Shown here: piece after piece, positions 18,452 through 27,007 of the stretch
How positions within the stretch are numbered: position 1 is the stretch's first letter
Layout: every line of letters starts with the position of its first letter
Assembly (NCBI RefSeq): GCF_900452515.1
Contig: NZ_UGNW01000001.1
Span: 1,240,001-1,304,000 of the forward strand
Length of the DNA stretch: 64,000 nucleotides
Reading direction: 5' to 3'
Source of the DNA: Legionella birminghamensis
GTDB taxonomy: Bacteria; Pseudomonadota; Gammaproteobacteria; Legionellales; Legionellaceae
Notes under the pieces: model-generated
Seen by the model: the letters and a program-made list of their open reading frames with translations, nothing else
What the model was told of the DNA's origin: nothing
The model's database searches: none
Position numbers and translations under genes: made by a program

Positions 18452-19729
18452 ATGAACTTCTATTTTCAAGAGTATCATACCAGGATGAATACACGGCTGT
18501 TCATTATTTTCCTATTAGGTTTTTCTTCCGGATTACCTCTGGCTTTAATTACCAGTACTTTGCAGGCCTGGTTTGCAGATGCCGGTATGTCTGTGCTGGC
18601 TACTGGCCTATTGAGCCTTGTTGGTTTGCCCTATGTCTACCGCATTATATGGGGGCCACTGCTGGATCGTTATTCCCTGTTTTCCCTTGGCAAGCGGCGA
18701 AGCTGGATATTATCAATGCAAATCCTCTTGCTCCTGAGCTTTAATCTGATGGCCTGGTGCAGCCCTAATCAATCTCCCCAATGGATGGCCTTTCTAGCCT
18801 TGTTAATCGCTTTTTTTTCAGCCACACAAGATATTGCAATAGATGCACACCGTACCGAATATTTGCAGGAAAGCGAGTTTGCGCTAGGCGCTTCGCTGGC
18901 CGTTTTTGGCTACCGCCTTGCCTTATTTATTGCTGGGGGATTGGCGCTGGTAATGGCGAATAGTCTGGGATGGAGCTTCACCTACCGGATAATGGGAGCC
19001 CTGATGGGTTTAGGGATATTTGCCGCATTATGGAGCCCAGAGCCTTCGCAGCCAGCAAATGTCCAGCCCAACTTTTTACAATTGTTTCTCGAACCTTTGA
19101 AGGAGTTATGGAATCGACCAGGCATTATTCCTCTTATACTGTTTATTCTGTTCTATAAACTGGGTGAAGCCTTCACCACGACTACCAGCGGTATTGTCAT
19201 GCCTTTTTTGATTCAAGGCCTGGGATTCTCACTGGATACAATTGGCTATGTAAATAAAATGCTTGGCATCAGTTCCATTCTGCTTGGCGGTTTGGCGGCC
19301 GGATTTCTCCTCCTGCGCTGGCCCTTGTACCAGGCTTTACTGGTTTTCGGGATTATTCAGGCATTGACAAATGTATTATTTATTGCCCTGGCTATTACAG
19401 GAAAAAATCTGACTTTATTTGCTATTGCCGTGGTTCTCGATAATTTTGCTGCAGGGATGGGCTCCACTGCGTTGGTCGCTTTATTCATGCGGCTCGTAAA
19501 TCGTCAATACACCGCAACCCAGTTTTCCCTTTTAGTCGCAATATCAACTCTACCACGCACTTTCTCAGGGCCAATCGCTGCCTTATTGCAGATATGGACA
19601 GGCTGGGTTGGACTCTATGAGTTTTCATTTGTTCTTGCATTGGCTTTTATCCCATTCCTGTTGTTAATCAAAAATCAAACCCGGATGGATGAAAAGGAAA
19701 CTATCAATAGTTTGAGTGTTGCACACTAA
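18452..19729 (+). CDS. AmpG-like muropeptide permease (MFS)
   Basis: A 12- to 14-segment membrane transporter (425 residues). Hallmarks of AmpG are FSSGLPLALITSTLQAWF, LVGLPYVYRIIWGPLLDRY, the charged loop GKRRSWIL, SATQDIAIDAHRTE and KLGEAFTTTTSGI. AmpG carries anhydromuropeptides into the cytosol for recycling. The start at 18452 has AAGGA 10 bases upstream; ATG 18485 is an alternative that would start the protein at its first membrane segment. The mip hairpin and repeat separate it from mip. Confidence 0.85.
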   Translation: MNFYFQEYHTRMNTRLFIIFLLGFSSGLPLALITSTLQAWFADAGMSVLATGLLSLVGLPYVYRIIWGPLLDRYSLFSLGKRRSWILSMQILLLLSFNLMAWCSPNQSPQWMAFLALLIAFFSATQDIAIDAHRTEYLQESEFALGASLAVFGYRLALFIAGGLALVMANSLGWSFTYRIMGALMGLGIFAALWSPEPSQPANVQPNFLQLFLEPLKELWNRPGIIPLILFILFYKLGEAFTTTTSGIVMPFLIQGLGFSLDTIGYVNKMLGISSILLGGLAAGFLLLRWPLYQALLVFGIIQALTNVLFIALAITGKNLTLFAIAVVLDNFAAGMGSTALVALFMRLVNRQYTATQFSLLVAISTLPRTFSGPIAALLQIWTGWVGLYEFSFVLALAFIPFLLLIKNQTRMDEKETINSLSVAH

Positions 19730-19779
19730 GATTCGCAGTATGGTGAACAGTTCATAATATTTAACTACAAGGATGAATA

Positions 19780-20163
19780 ATGGATAAATTAAGCGCGTTC
19801 CTTCTTTGTTTAACTTTACCAGCGTCTGTGGTACAAGCTGTGGGTGTCAATGACAATTGCAGCAAAATTCCCGGGCACTGGCAGGGCATTTATACACTTA
19901 AGACCCAGGCTGATTGCTCTGTTTATAATGGATGTACCCATCTGGTGATGGCTGAGGCCTCTTATGCAGGCGGTAATAAGTTTCGTATTAAACTAAATCC
20001 AGCTGTAGGACAGGGCGGTGTATTTGAAATCCACTGTGAGGATGGCAACATTAGTTCGCCAGTCAATCCAGGAAACAGCGTTTCACTGTCCTGCGATGAG
20101 TCCAACCATTGCTTTGTAGTGTATGATGATGAACGCTTGAGTTCTGAAATGGCAAAGCAATAA
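19780..20163 (+). CDS. Small secreted cysteine-containing protein
   Basis: A 127-residue protein with a signal peptide (about residues 1-20, ending VVQA). The mature part holds six cysteines (DNC, ADC, NGC, IHC, LSC, NHC), which could form three disulphides in the periplasm or outside. A central stretch with HWQGIYTLKTQADC and GNKFRIKLNP suggests a small beta-rich fold. AAGGATGAATA precedes the ATG. I do not recognise the family. It lies 50 bp after ampG on the same strand. Confidence 0.6.
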   Translation: MDKLSAFLLCLTLPASVVQAVGVNDNCSKIPGHWQGIYTLKTQADCSVYNGCTHLVMAEASYAGGNKFRIKLNPAVGQGGVFEIHCEDGNISSPVNPGNSVSLSCDESNHCFVVYDDERLSSEMAKQ

Positions 20164-20230
20164 GCTGCTGATTTTGTCTTTGCGATAAGATAGGAATCGC
20201 TGGGAAAATAAATAGAAAAAATTGAAGGCT

Positions 20231-20317
20231 TGGTACCGAGGGTGGGACTCGAACCCACACGGTGTCACCACCACCGGATTTTGAATCCGGCGCGTCTACC
20301 AATTCCGCCACCCCGGC
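20231..20317 (-). tRNA. tRNA-Leu (anticodon CAA)
   Basis: On the minus strand the 87-nt gene starts GCCGGGG at 20317 and ends CCTCGGT-A-CCA at 20231, with CCA encoded. The D-arm (GGCGGAATTGGTAGACGC), the anticodon stem CCGGA/TCCGG with loop TTCAAAA giving anticodon CAA, the long class II variable arm and the T-arm GGTTCGAGTCC are all present. It decodes UUG. Confidence 0.95.
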
Positions 20318-20388
20318 ACGCGATTGTGATTATAACAAAGAAATTCTGATAAACAATGCTTCTAGTGAAAAATACTTTAAGGAGTAGG

Positions 20389-20406
20389 TTGGGCTGTAAA
20401 GCCCAA
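20389..20406 (-). terminator. Hairpin after the Ulp-like gene (GGTTGGGCT repeat)
   Basis: TTGGGCT (20389-20395) and AGCCCAA (20400-20406) form a 7-bp stem with a 4-base loop, 10 bases past the stop of the minus-strand gene. It belongs to the same GTAGGTTGGGCTG repeat type as 44448-44509. Confidence 0.5.
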
Positions 20407-20415
20407 CAGTTCAGA

Positions 20416-23400
20416 TTAATGCCTCATACTAGGCAAAGAGACATCGCTTTCATCTTCTTCAACACCATGGCTGCGTAATTGCTGCTGGATGTTTGGGAAG
20501 TTAGCGCCGATCGTTCTATGCTTTTCACGAAAAACAGGATGGTAGTCAGGTCGTTTTTCAAGTAGACATTGTATATGAGTACGGCGAAACTCAAGTATTT
20601 TATTAGGGTCATCCAGTATCGCAGGCCAGTTTTGCGAGAGGGCGCAGCGGAAGTTTTCAACCAGACAAGGACCGCAGTCCGTATGATTTCCTAAGGGCTG
20701 CTGTATTGTTCTGGCAGGAAAATTGAGAACTTTACCCGTAGTGTCCAGGCCTGCGGCGCTTAACTCATCCATAATAAGCTTGGCTCTGGCCTCGCTGGGA
20801 CGATTATCCATACTGTTAAGATAAAGGGCGGAATCGAGTTTTCTTCCTGTTATTGTAACAAGAAGCCCAATCCAGTGATTGCTTACCTGTATCGGTATTA
20901 CCAGGGTGATTCGATGGGATGAGTTCAGCGCGGCGTTTTCTCTGAGTACCAGTTGAATCTGATCCTTAATCCGGTTTCCTGGCACATTGCTGTTCATCTG
21001 GCTGACACCAATCACCGTGGCATAATTAAATTCTTCCAATCTCGCTTTAAGGATAGCTATCATATCTTCAGAATCGTACAGGTATGAATGATTGGGCGTG
21101 AAAAAAGAGCCTGACGAGGTCGACCTGGTTTGTTTTACAGAGGAGCTGGTAGTAGGTGAGCTTACCTGGTTTGCTGGAATATTCAGCCTTTTTTGCCGCT
21201 CCCTGACATTTCGAATGCGCATGTTAAGCTCTTGTGTCAGATGGGGATGCAGTTCGGTTTTGGCGTGAAAATCCCTTGAGCCACTTAAAAACTCAAGTTC
21301 AGCTGCTAACAAGGTGGATGATTCCTGGGGATTTTGCTTGCAGCGCAGATTAATTCTTCTCTGTACATGGAAAATTGCTTCTTTTGAGCGATACACTTCC
21401 CGGTCCAATAAAAGAGGAATAAAGTTTTTCAATTCAACCAACGAAAGATGTGTGAAAACCAAATCAAATACACCTTCATAAATAAATCGGTAGCGGTTAT
21501 GGCGGGTGCAGGGCTTTAAGAGAAGACCAAAAAAGTGACAGTTGCTGCTCTTGATTAGCGCGATTAGGGCATCTTTATCAGTGTTAGTCAAAAAGTTATG
21601 GACTTCGACCTCAATTGGCGTCAGGGTTGATTCAGGGCGATGTTGTGGTTTCAACAAAGGGGCTAATGGGGTTTGTGATTTGGAAGTGGCCGCAGCCTGT
21701 TTAACTTGTTTCTCAGAACTCCTTCTTGTCGAAGCTAGATCATGGACTTGAAGGATTGTTTCCAGAATATTGATATCGTTATTGGCAATGGCTGCGAAAA
21801 TGCGGCTGGTATTACAGGCGTTTTGCCAGGATGCTGGGCGGGCGGGTGTTGCCGGTCTGGTATTGCCAGTCGTTCTGGATGCATTTGCCGAAGAAACTTG
21901 TCTGGGGCCGCGAGAAGTGCTCCCTGATGTGGGCGTGCTGGATGGCTGTGCTGGAACAGGGATGATTTCACCACTGGCTAGCCGTTTATTGCTTCCCGAT
22001 TGGATGTCAGTACTTGGTCTTTTATGTGTACCAGTTGGCGGTTGAGTAATTTGTATGCGTCTTGGTTCAATGTCTGCCTGCGGTGTTAACTGCGCAACTG
22101 GATTGGCGGGACGAAGGACTGGCAAAGCCGGTCTGTCAGGATGAGAAGCTGCTTTTTCCAGCGTCAGCTTTAGATTTTGCAGCCACAAAGGGGAGTCTTT
22201 CAAAATATCCAATACTCTATTCAACTCATTTTTTTGGTTCTCGGTGAAAAGGACATAGTGCACACTTATTTTATTAAGCAGGAACCTGAAGTAATTATCA
22301 AAGTTGCGATGATCTCTTAAAAAACAAATAATAGTTACAAGGGGGATGAGGTTTGCTGGATTGTGATCAATCTCCCTCGTACTGATGCGCAATAGCTCAG
22401 CAATGAGTCTCTCATTCTGATTGATTACTTGTGGATTTACTATTAACAAACTTATCATCCGCAAACATTTTGTTGCTTTGCCTGGCGTTATCTGTGGTTC
22501 TTTTTTAAAAATGGTATTAATAAATTGGGTAATCAGCGCGTCTGATACCGAGCGATCAATGCTTGCGGATTGTTGTAGAATTGACAATGCTTCAAAAAAT
22601 CGATACAGCGAATCTGCACTCAAGCTTTCAAGATGAAATCGGGACATAATTCCTTGGAGAGCATCAAATGAAAGACGGCCGCTAATAGCACCAACTTTGG
22701 CCAGATGGGCAAAATTATTGAAGAGAAGTGAAATATGCTCAGAGGATAAGTTCTGAGAGTAGTGTTGAATGTTGACCAGTATTTCGTTTATGTATTCAGC
22801 ACGTATTGGTGAAAAACCAACCACAAACGACTCATCCAGAAGAATGGCAATGGAAGAAAAAATATTTGTCAGATTTTCGCTATATTCAAAAGAAATTCTT
22901 CTCCGGCAACTCTTGATGAGTAAGTGTATTATTGGAGAATCACGTTCGATAGTTAACAGATTCCGTTCCTTTAATATTCTATAAAAATAGAGAACATTCC
23001 GATAATCAATATCTCTGAGGGGATAATTTACAATACCTGTCAAGTGGCTGTTTATACTTGCAATATCAACATCTTTGTCCAAGGCGCTGTATTCCATTAA
23101 AAAAGACAGACTAAACAGGAGCGGAGTATGATACTCAGTCCAGGAGCTGCCTCTCGAGGAATTTATTAATATGTCCTGAAGCAGTTCAGTTGCGAGCTTT
23201 CCCTCTATACGATTATTTCTGGTTAAGTTGGCGAGTCCATGAAAACAAAGTGTTTTACTAACGCTCCAGTCGAAGGGTATCAGAAGAAGAAGTTTGTTTA
23301 AATTATCAGCCGGGATGGGCGCGCAATGATTATCGTCCTTTAGAAAAATACCCATAAATTTGATGATATATCCCAAATTAACTTCGGTATCATTTCGCTT

Positions 23401-23634
23401 GGATTCAAATTGCAGTTCATAGCTTATCCAAGCTTGCAAATCATCAAATTGTTCATTAAGTAAAATAAGAAATTCAGCAAGCAGTTTTCTAATCGCGCCA
23501 GTTACGTTCTGAGTTTTGCGATCGGCTTTTCCCAAATCAACAATAGAAGCGACAAGGCCAGAAATATATTTCAAGCGATGGCTTGGAGCTTGTGAGTTAT
23601 TCTGTTCTGCGCTGGAATCGGTTTTTCGTTTCAT
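20416..23634 (-). CDS. Candidate Dot/Icm effector: helical repeats plus C-terminal Ulp/C48-like cysteine protease
   Basis: A 1072-residue protein without signal peptide or membrane segments. Residues about 20-490 are alpha-helical with recurring FxGLANLTRNNR- and FNNFAHLAKVGAI-like units, recalling FAST/HPR or DUF1601-type helical repeats. Residues about 500-620 are a Pro/Ser/Thr/Arg-rich linker. The C-terminal third looks like a clan CE protease: His920 in SNHWIGLLV, Asn940 in YLNSMD where Ulp enzymes have Asp, Gln979 in QQPLGN, and Cys987 in HTDCGPCLVENF. The last 16 residues contain EEDESD before a small/polar end, matching the E-block seen in Dot/Icm substrates. Such enzymes cleave SUMO, NEDD8 or ubiquitin, or acetylate; the target here is unknown. 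It is monocistronic. Confidence 0.7.
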   Translation of the reverse strand: MKRKTDSSAEQNNSQAPSHRLKYISGLVASIVDLGKADRKTQNVTGAIRKLLAEFLILLNEQFDDLQAWISYELQFESKRNDTEVNLGYIIKFMGIFLKDDNHCAPIPADNLNKLLLLIPFDWSVSKTLCFHGLANLTRNNRIEGKLATELLQDILINSSRGSSWTEYHTPLLFSLSFLMEYSALDKDVDIASINSHLTGIVNYPLRDIDYRNVLYFYRILKERNLLTIERDSPIIHLLIKSCRRRISFEYSENLTNIFSSIAILLDESFVVGFSPIRAEYINEILVNIQHYSQNLSSEHISLLFNNFAHLAKVGAISGRLSFDALQGIMSRFHLESLSADSLYRFFEALSILQQSASIDRSVSDALITQFINTIFKKEPQITPGKATKCLRMISLLIVNPQVINQNERLIAELLRISTREIDHNPANLIPLVTIICFLRDHRNFDNYFRFLLNKISVHYVLFTENQKNELNRVLDILKDSPLWLQNLKLTLEKAASHPDRPALPVLRPANPVAQLTPQADIEPRRIQITQPPTGTHKRPSTDIQSGSNKRLASGEIIPVPAQPSSTPTSGSTSRGPRQVSSANASRTTGNTRPATPARPASWQNACNTSRIFAAIANNDINILETILQVHDLASTRRSSEKQVKQAAATSKSQTPLAPLLKPQHRPESTLTPIEVEVHNFLTNTDKDALIALIKSSNCHFFGLLLKPCTRHNRYRFIYEGVFDLVFTHLSLVELKNFIPLLLDREVYRSKEAIFHVQRRINLRCKQNPQESSTLLAAELEFLSGSRDFHAKTELHPHLTQELNMRIRNVRERQKRLNIPANQVSSPTTSSSVKQTRSTSSGSFFTPNHSYLYDSEDMIAILKARLEEFNYATVIGVSQMNSNVPGNRIKDQIQLVLRENAALNSSHRITLVIPIQVSNHWIGLLVTITGRKLDSALYLNSMDNRPSEARAKLIMDELSAAGLDTTGKVLNFPARTIQQPLGNHTDCGPCLVENFRCALSQNWPAILDDPNKILEFRRTHIQCLLEKRPDYHPVFREKHRTIGANFPNIQQQLRSHGVEEDESDVSLPSMRH

Positions 23635-23655
23635 ATTAAGCTCACCAGTACTGAC

Positions 23656-23773
23656 ATTCGATTAACAAATTGACTAAAGGTGGCTCATTCTAGCAGCCGT
23701 TTAAAACGGGATCAATAAGATTTGGTGTTGTACAATATGATCGCCGAGGTTCACATATTCGATTGACAAATTT
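23656..23773. other. Pair of 16-bp direct repeats in a divergent promoter region
   Basis: ATTCGATTAACAAATT (23656-23671) recurs as ATTCGATTGACAAATT (23757-23772), one mismatch, start points 101 bp apart. They sit between the divergent Ulp-like gene (start 23634) and the small secreted gene (start 23829), so they could be binding sites of a shared regulator. Confidence 0.4.
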
Positions 23774-23792
23774 AGAAAAATAATCAAATAAT
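23763..23792 (+). promoter_or_regulatory. Sigma-70-like promoter of the small secreted gene
   Basis: A perfect -35 TTGACA (23763-23768), an 18-base spacer and a -10 AATAAT (23787-23792, 5 of 6 matches) would start transcription near 23799, about 30 bases before ATG 23829. The -35 lies inside the second direct repeat. Confidence 0.5.
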
Positions 23793-23828
23793 TACATGCG
23801 TTCGGATTATTTTCAGGGAGAACTAAGA

Positions 23829-24197
23829 ATGAAATCCAGGCTGCTTTTATGGCTTTTGGCGCTTTCCATTAACTCCTTCGCAAGCACCTGTCCTGATCCG
23901 AATAATAGTTCTCTTCAGTGGGGCGAGCCTCCGTATCCCTGGCTAAAAAATCCTTTTTCTGCTAATCCACCTTATGGAGAGCCGGGTACGCTATTTGTCA
24001 AGGCCAATATTCTTGTCGCAGGGTTTGGGAGAGGCGTTAGCTGTACTTATCGAAATTCAGCAGGTGATTATTCAATCTGGCGGCAAACAATTGTTAAATT
24101 ACCCCCGCGCATTGATCCAAACTGGATAGATATCTACACCGGTTATGTTTGTACCAGTGCGAGGGAAGCCTGCGAATTTTTTATTGTCGCTGAATGA
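23829..24197 (+). CDS. Small secreted protein, DUF3757-like
   Basis: A 122-residue protein with a clear signal peptide (MKSRLLLWLLALSINSFAS) followed by TCPDPNN, a Trp/Pro-rich early segment and three further cysteines (SCTY, VCTS, ACEF). This layout recalls DUF3757, a family of small exported proteins abundant in Legionella. ATG 23829 is chosen over 23796 because GGGAG lies 8-10 bases upstream and the signal peptide then starts correctly. Its last 55 bases overlap the convergent glycosyltransferase gene. Confidence 0.6.
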   Translation: MKSRLLLWLLALSINSFASTCPDPNNSSLQWGEPPYPWLKNPFSANPPYGEPGTLFVKANILVAGFGRGVSCTYRNSAGDYSIWRQTIVKLPPRIDPNWIDIYTGYVCTSAREACEFFIVAE

Positions 24198-25621
24198 TGG
24201 GCAATGAAAGGCAGAGGACCGTTATATTCCGCCCAGCCGCCAATTACTTTCTGAGTGGCAGTTGAATAAACTGGATGAGTGATTACTTTTTGATTGGGGA
24301 AGAGCACACTCACCCAGGGCGGTGTATCTGCTCCCATCCAGGTTAGAAATAAATGGCCTTTAGGATAATTAAAGGGCGTTAATGTATCAATAAATCGAAA
24401 TTCAGTATGTGTTTTAGCATGGAGATTTCCCAGCAGCCAGAATGAATCAGAAAGAATATAGTTAAATGGAATTTCTGTATGGGAAAGGGCATCTGTTAGT
24501 TCTGTGAATGGGAAATGCATGTTGCGCTGGTTTCCAAAATGGGCACGATAAACCAGAGCGGAAAGAAAAAAACTTTGTAAAAAAAGGCAGCACCCAATAT
24601 AAACATAAAATCGCCGTGGGTTGAAATTAATTTCTTTGACTTGGCTTAAGAAAACCAATGGAATAATAAACAGTATCGGGATCAGCCATCGGGTTTCGAA
24701 GTCTTTTATTCCGCAAACCAGCACCAGGATAATTAAACTGCTGACAGCATAGACTAAATAAACATTCAAGATGCGGGAAATTAATCGTTTGGGCTTAAAC
24801 GAAAAATGGTTTGGAAAAAAAATCTGGCTAAGCAGTGTGACAGGCAGGATAAATAATAAAATGCCTTTGATCAACTGTAGCAGCCCCTGTGTGATTGATT
24901 TATGTTGTGGTACCAGCTTATAGCTTGCATGTAAACCGATGGCGGCATAATGTTTAAGCCATAATAAATAAGGGCTGGCAATTATTAAGCCAATGGTGAA
25001 GGATAGCAATAAATAGAAAGGTTTGATTCTGTAACGTGTTTCCTGAAAGCTGAAAAGCGTTAAACACAAGGGGAAAAGGAAGAGCAGATAGTTGTATTTT
25101 GAAAGAAGCCCGCAACCGATAATCAGACCGAGAACACAGTAATCGCGAAACGAGAAAAGGCTTCGAGGTTTAAAAATGAAATACCAGGTGATGCAGGCCA
25201 TTAACAAGGCAAGTACCGAATGCGTATTGTCTTTGAGCAAGTCGAGGCCAATCGCCGGAATAAATGCCCAGGAGAGCATGGCGCAGGAAGCTATTAGTGA
25301 ATCATGGCAATGAATTTTGCATATTTGATAATAATAAAAGAGGCAAGCAAAGAGTAAGCATGCTTTTAAAGCAATTAAACTGCTGACATTGGCTCCCAAT
25401 AAGCAAAATACGGCGCATTGCAGCCAGTTATATAAAGGAGGCTGGTTAAGATAACCCCATGAAAAATGCTGGGCGAGAACTATTTGCTCCGCCTCGTCAA
25501 TTTCCAGTAGACTACCCCGCAGAAAAAGACGTACAAATATAATAAGCAGGCAAAAACCAAAAATTGCGGCAATTGCTGCGGGTCTGGTTTCTCTTGGATG
25601 ACTTGGTTGATTCATATCCAT
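24143..25621 (-). CDS. GT39/ArnT-like membrane glycosyltransferase
   Basis: A roughly 492-residue integral membrane protein with about 11-12 hydrophobic segments. The first periplasmic loop has the acidic motif LEIDEAEQIVLAQ followed by YLNQPPLYNWLQ, which marks the PMT_2/GT39-GT83 family that uses polyprenyl-linked sugars. The catalytic Asp/Glu pair and the substrate loop are intact; the C-terminal part is a soluble periplasmic tail. The start is uncertain: ATG 25621 or TTG 25657, neither with a good ribosome binding site. It is divergent from the gene set that ends in ugd and galU. Confidence 0.75.
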   Translation of the reverse strand: MDMNQPSHPRETRPAAIAAIFGFCLLIIFVRLFLRGSLLEIDEAEQIVLAQHFSWGYLNQPPLYNWLQCAVFCLLGANVSSLIALKACLLFACLFYYYQICKIHCHDSLIASCAMLSWAFIPAIGLDLLKDNTHSVLALLMACITWYFIFKPRSLFSFRDYCVLGLIIGCGLLSKYNYLLFLFPLCLTLFSFQETRYRIKPFYLLLSFTIGLIIASPYLLWLKHYAAIGLHASYKLVPQHKSITQGLLQLIKGILLFILPVTLLSQIFFPNHFSFKPKRLISRILNVYLVYAVSSLIILVLVCGIKDFETRWLIPILFIIPLVFLSQVKEINFNPRRFYVYIGCCLFLQSFFLSALVYRAHFGNQRNMHFPFTELTDALSHTEIPFNYILSDSFWLLGNLHAKTHTEFRFIDTLTPFNYPKGHLFLTWMGADTPPWVSVLFPNQKVITHPVYSTATQKVIGGWAEYNGPLPFIAHHSATIKNSQASLALVQT

Positions 25622-25762
25622 TAAAATGTTTAGCTGTAGATTAGGGCTTTTCCTCAATCCATTCTGGCTGGAAAATTAACCGATTGAGGAAGCTATGCTA
25701 ACACTATTTCACTTAAAAGATAATGTCTGAGTTCAACGCTGGATAGAGATAAGGGGATAAGG

Positions 25763-26998
25763 ATGACTATAGAGGAACTGGAAAAAAAATTAGGCTCCAT
25801 TGTAAGTTATTATGTCAATAACCATATCGAGCTTGATGAATATCAACAAAAAAAAGTGAAATCCAGAGTAGTCACCTGTTTTTCTCAGATACTGGGACAA
25901 TCCATTGGTGAACCAGACAAACTTGAGCATGCTTATGCCGAACTTGATCAACTGATAAAAGCGAACCGGGATACTGGTTATATTTTCTGGATCGAACAGC
26001 AGATTAAGGATGCTGTTTATGAAAAAGGGATTTGTAGCTATTTGCTTGCCCAATGTCATCAAGCTTTACAAAAAAACAAGCCAAACCCTAATGCCACCCA
26101 ATATCTCAGCATATCGAATATTGATCAAATGGTAGCCAAATTGCGTAGCGATAAAGAAAGCACCGAAAATCCTGTAAAAAGCGCATTGCTCGATAGTCTT
26201 ATTACTATGTTCGGGTCTATCCAGGATTATCATGAGACTACCAGACAATTACCGGATAACTGGTTTCAGGCTATTATTAATAAATTTCCTCCGGTCACTG
26301 CAGCGATTGGCGCAGGCCTCTTTATTGAAGAGCTGGCTTTATTATTTGCAGCTGTGTTTGTGGTATCAAAAGGGGCAAGCTGGCTTGAGCAATCCCAATC
26401 CGAAATGATTAAATCCATTGGAAGCCAGGCGCAGCGATTCATTAACCTCTTCTCTCAATTGGCTATGACAGGATTAGCATATGGCAGCAATCTGATTTAT
26501 GTGCTCTATAATGTTGCTCTGGTACTAAGCCTTGAGACACAGAAAAATATAGTGAAAGCCATAATGCCTCCTCCAGTGAAAACTGGCCTAGATCTTTCGG
26601 CAGAAATTGGATTGTGGGGATACTACTTCAGAGAGTTTGAAATTAAACTGATTGCAGTTCATCTTGAGGAATACATTTATAAACAATCGCTGCAAACGAT
26701 AGCCCCTTTACGGTTTGGACATACCAAAAGCAATAAAATGAAAGAGACTTTGCAACAATTCAAGCAAATAGACGCTAGTAATGAATCACTGGAAACCAAG
26801 TTACAAAAAATTGAAATTGCGCTTAGAATACTGGCTTACGATAAGAAGATCTGTCCTAGCAAGAGTGAGGCTGCTTTCGCTGTCAGCAAGTCAATAAAGG
26901 TATTAAAAGATGCGCAGGATAAATTGAACGAATCAGAACCAGGATTGTTAGATACTGAATGCGAAACAGTGCCAGCCTGTGTTAATAGACCGTTTTAA
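25763..26998 (+). CDS. Unknown protein with two hydrophobic segments, upstream of ugd
   Basis: A 411-residue protein with a helical charged N-terminal half and no signal peptide. Two long hydrophobic stretches follow (about residues 175-205, FPPVTAAIGAGLFIEELAL onward, and about 228-255, LAMTGLAYGSNLIYVLYNV). The C-terminal half is helical and charged, with a few cysteines near the end. GGGG lies 8 bases before ATG. Its stop is only 9 bases from ugd, so the genes are probably co-transcribed. The layout (soluble ends around a membrane hairpin) is seen in several Legionella effectors, but nothing specific supports that. I do not recognise the family. Confidence 0.6.
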   Translation: MTIEELEKKLGSIVSYYVNNHIELDEYQQKKVKSRVVTCFSQILGQSIGEPDKLEHAYAELDQLIKANRDTGYIFWIEQQIKDAVYEKGICSYLLAQCHQALQKNKPNPNATQYLSISNIDQMVAKLRSDKESTENPVKSALLDSLITMFGSIQDYHETTRQLPDNWFQAIINKFPPVTAAIGAGLFIEELALLFAAVFVVSKGASWLEQSQSEMIKSIGSQAQRFINLFSQLAMTGLAYGSNLIYVLYNVALVLSLETQKNIVKAIMPPPVKTGLDLSAEIGLWGYYFREFEIKLIAVHLEEYIYKQSLQTIAPLRFGHTKSNKMKETLQQFKQIDASNESLETKLQKIEIALRILAYDKKICPSKSEAAFAVSKSIKVLKDAQDKLNESEPGLLDTECETVPACVNRPF

Positions 26999-27007
26999 CA
27001 GGATACA

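Noticed and set aside
20231-20317. tRNA-Leu as an integration site of a genomic island
   Set aside because: No integrase gene or repeated tRNA 3' end is visible beside it; the neighbouring effector-like gene is not enough evidence.
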